Source of the DNA: Cheilinus undulatus
Lineage: Eukaryota; Chordata; Actinopteri; Labriformes; Labridae
DNA length: 64,000 bases
Direction: 5' to 3'
Assembly (NCBI RefSeq): GCF_018320785.1
Contig: NC_054886.1
Coordinates: 35,214,110-35,278,109, forward strand
Shown here: positions 58,855 to 64,000 of the stretch, one piece after another
Position numbering within the stretch: the first letter of the stretch is position 1
How the letters are laid out: the number at the start of each line of letters is the position of its first letter
The notes under the pieces: model-generated
Databases searched by the model: none
What the model was told of the DNA's origin: nothing
Seen by the model: the letters and a program-made list of their open reading frames with translations, nothing else
Position numbers and translations under genes: made by a program

Positions 58855-59790
58855 CACCAGATCCATCTGGTAAACCTTCAACACTAAGCATTTGGAAAAG
58901 GGCAGGGGATTTAAAAAAAAAAAAAAACTCAAGAGTGTGATTGGACGAACGTTCTGTCTGTCACATCTCTACAGGCCAATCAGAGCAACAAAACATGTGA
59001 TGTAGCCACTATCGAGCTGCGTGTGCACTGCTACCGAGGACTAACTAAATCATGGCGACTGTAGACATGTCAGTACTCGACTTTTGTGGTTTTTGAAAAG
59101 AAAACAACTCACTGCTGTTCTTTATTCTTCTTTTAATGAAGAAATGTCGTCAAGTTCTGATAAAACTGGCGCTTTAGCAGCATCCACGCTAATCTCTTCC
59201 GCCATAGTTGCACTGGCCTGGACATCATTTACAGCAGTGACGAGGTGAGGGTTTATTCATTCATTTTTGTAACCATTATTTTATAGATTATAGGTCAGTC
59301 TTCTTCTCCACCTGCCTTCCAGGTAGCTTTCAGGACCGGCGGGCAGGTTTGTATTTAAAAATCGCGTTTTGCTCTTCTGTCCCCAAAACGTTGCCGTAGA
59401 CAACGTGGTGGTTCGTTACGTCAGCCTCCAATTCTACACACTGTTCCTTTAATACGTTAAAAGTGTACTTGTAACACGGCATTTTCTTTTGTCTTAATGC
59501 GGTTTTAACGTGTTAAGACGTAATATTTTTACATATTAAGACATAAAAATTTGATGTTTTAATGCGAACGCCGAAGTAGACGTTATAGTCCAGTTAGCGT
59601 TCCATAATTCCTCAGTAGCTGTGCACGTGCACCTCGGTAGCGGTGACGACGTCACATGTTTTGTTGCCCTGACTGGCCCGTAAAGATGTGACAGACCGAA
59701 CGTTCATCCAATCATCCTTCGAGTATTTTTTCAAAAGCTCTGACCTTTCCCAAACGCTGTATATCGGAGGTTTGTCAGGCTAAACGTTTT
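58855..59790. repeat. long inverted repeat bounding a 0.9 kb unit
   Basis: 58,860-59,045 and 59,630-59,785 are inverted copies over about 160 bases. For example ACAAAACATGTGATGTAGCC pairs with the CACATGTTTTGTTGCCC region, GGACGAACGTTCTGTCTGTC with GACAGACCGAACGTTCATCC, and CACTGCTACCGAGG with CCTCGGTAGCGGTG. The inner part contains ATCATGGCGACTGTAGACATG and CCGCCATAGTTGC. The shape suggests a non-autonomous DNA transposon with long TIRs; no target duplication could be fixed. Confidence 0.6.
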
Positions 59791-60420
59791 GTGGTCATGA
59801 CGGATGTCTGATCACGAATGAGTCTGGTTCTGCTCGAGGTTTCTGCCTTTTTGCTCCCAATACGAGATTTGTGACTCTTTAAATTATACAACAAAATACA
59901 GACTGGACCTTTATTTTGGCTTTTCATGATCAACATTATGTTGAAAAATCAACTGACTGATCAGGTTTATTTACCAATATTTTGCCACCAGCCTGGTGTT
60001 AATGGCCTCCATCTGTCCCCACCAGAGACAAAGACCACGTGAGGTTTTTAACCAAATATAAAGCTGTCAAATAAACACAGCTCTAAGCTCAAGGACGGTA
60101 CCAAGATTTAAATGACCTACCTGAACAGGTTCTCCAGTTATTAGATCCTACCAACCTGTTGTCATTATTATAGTTGATTTATTTTAAATTTTCATTTTCT
60201 GCCTACTTATGTATTTTAATTAAGTTTTACAAAGGGAGTAATAGGGGGATTAGAAACAAATAAACGACCTAATATCCTGATGGGTCTCCATAGTGAGGCC
60301 CCCCTCCTCCCCCCTCATAAATACACAGGGCCACATGTGTACACGTTAGAAATATGACAGCTACACACCGTTTAAGCTTTTAAGTTTGAATTTTTCATTA
60401 GTAGACGAAGTGATAAGTAA
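59791..60420. other. no gene recognised
   Basis: AT-rich unique-looking DNA with a C-rich CCCCCCTCCTCCCCCC run near 60,300. Nothing supported. Confidence 0.35.
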
Positions 60421-60483
60421 AAATGTGTTTCAGATGTGTTTTTTCAGCCCCAGCCAGCCTGCAGACAGACCCTCCAGCCGCCG

Positions 60484-60723
60484 TTAACGGCAGAATCTCC
60501 CGGTTAGCAGATAAACAAAAACAACCGTTACCGCTCCATCCATCCGTCCGTCCTCCTTTGTGTCAGCTCGCGGGCCTAGCTGCTCCCTCCGTCGGTGTTG
60601 GTGGTGTTGGTCGGTCGGCGTCACGGTGATCGGTACCGCCGGGGCCTGCTGTCTCCGTTTCTCCGGTTCCCCTCCTTCTCGTTCTCCCTCCTCGGTGCGA
60701 CCCTCCGCCAGCCCCGCCGCCAT
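60484..60723 (-). CDS. possible first coding exon of an unidentified gene in a CpG-rich segment
   Basis: In a CpG-rich island (about 60,520-60,780) the - strand has ATGGCGGCGGGGCTGGCGG, and the frame reads MAAGLAEGRTEEGEREGGEP and on for 79 codons to a stop. Hydrophilic, Glu/Arg/Gln/His-rich, with no recognised domain. The stop need not be used: in-frame donors such as GGCG|GTACCG or AGCG|GTAACG could end the exon earlier, with the rest of the gene at lower coordinates. I found no second exon, so this may equally be non-coding promoter DNA. Confidence 0.3.
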   Translation of the reverse strand: MAAGLAEGRTEEGEREGGEPEKRRQQAPAVPITVTPTDQHHQHRRREQLGPRADTKEDGRMDGAVTVVFVYLLTGRFCR

Positions 60724-60779
60724 CAGCGCGAGCGACACGTAAAGCCCGCGCGGTACCAGACGACACACTTCCGCCTTCT

Positions 60780-61929
60780 CGCTCTTGCTGATTACAAAAT
60801 AAAAGCCCCTCTGAGAGCCAGTCGTTGGCTTTATGCCAATTATTTGAGGTCAAGTTATTTAACGAGGCTAACTAAACATATTAACGAGTTACAGTCATTC
60901 AGTGTTGGACATACTTGGTTAAATTTAATAAAAGATATTCTTTATCATGTCTATTTAGCTTTCTTGCACCTTTCCACACCTTTCGAGTACAGTCTTTTAT
61001 ATGTGAAATAAACTGGCGCTTTACATATTTTATTCTCAAATCTTATGTATTTTTTCAGTTTTACTTATTTTCACATTTATTGTTTAATAGCTGTATGTTG
61101 ACAGCAAAGCTACCACATTCAAATTTGTTGTGTATGCATTTTTCGTAAATAAAATTTGTAAATAAAACTGAAAGATTCTTGAAAAAGAAAGACATTTGTG
61201 TCAAATAAATTTGAAAATAAATAAAGTTCTTGAAAAAAAAATAGGGCTTCTATACATTTTATTTTGCAAGAATTTAAATCACTCAAAATGCACTAAAAGC
61301 CTCCAATCATGAGATTTCATAAAATAGTCAGCTGTAAAATGGGACTCCCAAAAGCTGTGTGGAGCTTTTAGATGAGGCCCTGGGCATTATTACTCAATTC
61401 ACAAATAACATAACCTATACACTTACAGATATAAGTTTGATTAAGCTGAGAGACAACTAGTTTTAAATATTCCTATTTTTCCACACTTGAATAGTGTTTT
61501 GCGGTTCTTTAATCTTATGAACAAGCTTTTATTTTGAAATGAACGTACGTGTTTTACGAAAACAGGAAATCCATCGTTCCTGTTTTAGCCAAACTTGACA
61601 GCCCCGCCATTACAGCCCACCACCGGTAACGGCACCGAGTCCTCCTCTGAACAGAATCCCCGGTCTGCCTCAGATACCAGGGCAGAAAATGACAGAAAAA
61701 CACACCCAAATCACCGACTTTACTCAACATTATTGTTCTGTTTTAACGGCCATACTCGACGCCGTGTTTGTATTTCAACATTACAAAAACACAATTTTTA
61801 TAATAATCCATGTATGCAGCAGGACGAGAAAATGACCAGGGCTTGAATCAATGACGGACACAGTTTATCTCTGTGTTTATTTTGACGAAGTACGGATAGT
61901 AGGAGAAGACAGATTATGGATTCTCATGG
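60780..61929. other. no gene recognised
   Basis: AT-rich DNA. A short CpG-containing segment at 61,595-61,690 has a - strand ATGGCGGGGCTGTCAAG and a + strand 83-codon frame, both unsupported. Confidence 0.3.
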
Positions 61930-62070
61930 CGGACGCACTGGCTTCTGATTGGCCTGCGGTGACGGACTACGGACCAATCAGAGTGCACGCTGGGAGAAGC
62001 TGCCGCTCCTAGCAACAAGAGGAAACTTTTTCATTTTAGTAACAAAGGGGGAACTTTCCCGCCACTGCGT
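61930..62070. promoter_or_regulatory. promoter-like segment with paired CCAAT boxes and an E2F site
   Basis: An inverted CCAAT (ATTGG, 61948-61952) and a direct CCAAT (61974-61978) lie 21 bases apart, followed by the E2F-type site TTTCCCGCC at 62055-62063, in a GC-enriched TATA-less segment with ATGGCGGACGCACTGG at about 61,927. This is the style of housekeeping or cell-cycle promoters. No exon could be attached on either side. Confidence 0.4.
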
Positions 62071-62099
62071 TTACCGGGGAACTGCACTGCATCCGTTGT

Positions 62100-62555
62100 A
62101 AAATTTGAGGTATTTATTCTTTATTTTTGTAATTACCACTGAATTTAAGCTTTTAACATCAGCTCCAGAGATAAATAAATACAGTAACGATCACTTTAGA
62201 GTAATTTATGACTGATAAACACTTGAAGTGCACTCAGAATACTTTAATTGATAGTTAGCATCAACACTTACTTAAGTAATCTTGTAAAAAAGACTTTGGA
62301 TATACCGATCTCATTTGACCTAAAGTTAATTTGTCTGATAATACATGTTTTAAATGGCAGCTCTACTTGCTAAATATGTGTGTATTTTTCCCCTTTATTG
62401 CCTCTTTTGGCAAAGAATCATTGTATATTATATCTGTATAGGTTGTGAATCGGGGTGGAAATTACATGGATAGTTTTGTCTGTATTTTCTTTTCTAAGTA
62501 TGCTTTATATTGTATAGTTTTCCCACATATTAATACTAGATCAAAATTGCAATTC
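62100..62555. other. no gene recognised
   Basis: AT-rich unique-looking DNA; nothing supported. Confidence 0.35.
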
Positions 62556-62559
62556 CAGC

Positions 62560-62840
62560 TGAAATTGCATGGGGATGCTGAGAGCTGAATTGTGGAGGAA
62601 CTGCTGAAAATAGCCAAAAGCAGAAAGTAGCTGAAAATAGCATAAAAATAGAATAAAATAGCACAAAATGGTATAAAAGTAGCTGAAAGTGGCATTCAAT
62701 AGCTCAAAAAAGGATAAAAATAGCTGAAAATAGCCTAAAAATAGCTGATTTTGGAGTAAAGTAGCTGAAAATTGCATTCAGTGGCTGAAAAAGCATAGAA
62801 ATAGCTGACAATAGCATAAAAATAGCTATATTTTGAAAAT
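62560..62840. repeat. A-rich degenerate repeat of AGCTGAAAATAGCATAAAAA words
   Basis: AGCTGAAAATAGC, GCATAAAAATAGC and GGTATAAAAGTAGC words recur roughly every 20 bases. It resembles the ggcaaaaatgg arrays inside the hAT-like elements, but with a different core word and no visible termini. Confidence 0.6.
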
Positions 62841-63544
62841 TATAAAAGTTAGAAATGAGAAAAGTCATGGTAGTCGAATGACGAAGAAACTAAATTTTTT
62901 AAAGTTCAAACAGTGTCGATACGACAAAGTATGAAGCAGGAGATAGCCGGTGCGGGAGAAGAATAATAAACAAAATGGCCGACGTGAATATCAATAGTGT
63001 GGATGCTCAGCATTCCCGCTAATAATGTTATACAGCTGCCTCATTCCCTGAAAGCTGGCTCTAAATTGCCGTGTGTTTTCTTACCTTCCAAAGTTCTCCG
63101 TCAGCATTTAAATCTTCAAATAAAAACACAAGTTACTGAATCTTCTTGGATCTTAATTTCAGAAAAATGTTCCTCAATGTAAAATAGTGAAGATGGTGAA
63201 ATGTTTTTACAAATATTTCTGTATTTTAATGTATTTTTGAGCCATAATTTCCCCATTTATGAGCGACATTTTATTATGGTTAAATTTACTTTTATTATTT
63301 CACAGCGCTGGACTACACCATTTGGATATTTTCAGTGGGGGAGCAAGGGCCCCCCAGTATTTCATTTTATTCTATTTCATACAAATTTCAGTCTGTTAGC
63401 CAATTAATTTAGTCACTTTTGATTCAATAATAACACGAATTACTATGAAAAATACATGAAAACACACTTTTCATTGCGGCCCTCTCAAGGGCCCCTCTCT
63501 ACTGTGGGCCCAGGTAACCAGTACCCTTTCCCCCACCCCGTGGT
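62841..63544. other. no gene recognised
   Basis: Contains AAAATGGCCGACGTG at 62,971, opening a 15-codon + frame, and a C-rich CCCCCAGTATTTC segment at 63,350. Neither is enough for a call. Confidence 0.3.
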
Positions 63545-64000
63545 ACACCCATGACCACATCCATCACAACAGCATGGCCTCACAGGAGAAGAGTCCATGT
63601 CCTGAAGTGGTCTGCCTGCAGTCCAGACCTTTCACCAATAGAAAACATTTGGAGCAGCAGCAAGGAAACTCCAGCAAAGAAGACCCAGGACTGCAGAGCT
63701 AGAATCCTACATCAGACAAGAATGGGACAACATTCCTCTTTCATTAACTGGTCTCTTCAATCCCCAGACATTTACAGACTGTTGTTAAAAGAAGAGAGGA
63801 TGCTACACACTGGTAAACATGGCCCTGTCTCTACTTTTTTGTGATGTGGCGTGGCCATCAGAGTCAAAATGAGCTCAAATTTTCATGAAATGTTAAAATG
63901 TCTCAGTCTAACATCTGACATGTTGTTTCTGTTCTATTGTGAATCAAATATGGATTTATGAGAGTTGACAGTCATTGCATTTTGTTTTTATTTACATTTT
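63545..64000 (+). pseudogene. Tc1/mariner-superfamily transposase C-terminus and 3' end
   Basis: The + frame reads VLKWSACSPDLSPIENIWSS, the block around the third catalytic acid (Pro-Asp-Leu-Ser-Pro-Ile-Glu-Asn). After frame-shifts the DNA still encodes the usual ending (CATCAGACAAGAATGGGACA, AGACTGTTGTTAAAAGAAGA). The 3' non-coding end (GTCTCAGTCTAACATCTGAC, GTTTTTATTTACATTTT) runs off the window. It belongs to the same family as the fragment at 22,946-23,155 and probably the fossil at 18,245-19,195. Confidence 0.82.

Overview
The window is nuclear DNA of a teleost fish, probably a spiny-rayed (percomorph) species. It holds three multi-exon vertebrate genes with GT-AG introns, very many class II transposon remnants (Tc1/mariner, hAT, piggyBac-like and Harbinger-like), tRNA-derived SINEs with a poly-A tail, LINE fragments, long microsatellites and AATAAA polyadenylation signals. 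There is no prokaryotic operon structure, no CRISPR array and no free-standing RNA gene that I can support. Names and repeat classes were assigned by reading the sequence and recalling families; no database search was run.

Layout. 1-253: 3' end of an unidentified + strand gene. 1-11.7 kb: repeat-dominated (TAGC-word palindromic DNA, a 2.1 kb A-rich microsatellite, a piggyBac-like element nested in a Tc1-like fossil, and A-rich arrays built from the word ggcaaaaatgg). 11.8-14.85 kb: egr4 on the - strand, two exons, 423 codons, with a compact TATA/CArG immediate-early promoter. 16-23 kb: minisatellites, a Tc1/mariner fossil carrying an in-frame 30-bp minisatellite, and nested hAT-like elements. 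23.6-32.2 kb: cyp17a2-type steroid 17-alpha-hydroxylase gene on the + strand, nine coding exons, 521 codons. 32.3-40.2 kb: SINEs, a LINE fragment and two TIR elements in otherwise plain DNA. 40.2-51.9 kb: wbp1 on the - strand, four coding exons, 912 codons, with every intron occupied largely by transposons. 52-64 kb: intergenic DNA with more Tc1, hAT and LINE pieces, two promoter-like GC-rich segments and a possible first exon near 60.7 kb.

How the genes relate. They are not a pathway: an activity-induced transcription factor, a steroidogenic P450 and a WW-domain-binding membrane adaptor. Their arrangement is informative. In human, EGR4 and WBP1 lie close together on 2p13, while WBP1L and CYP17A1 lie tail to tail on 10q24. 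Here a CYP17 gene lies tail to tail with WBP1 and beside EGR4. This suggests that the fish cyp17a2 locus is the 2p13-side counterpart of the mammalian CYP17A1 locus, so the two CYP17 genes may date from the early vertebrate genome duplications and not from a fish-only event.

The most unusual structures are the perfectly dated nest of transposons in wbp1 intron 1 (a Tc1-like element split by one 8-bp-TSD element and by a hAT-like element that itself contains another), and two independent minisatellites grown from conserved, motif-bearing parts of Tc1/mariner transposase genes.
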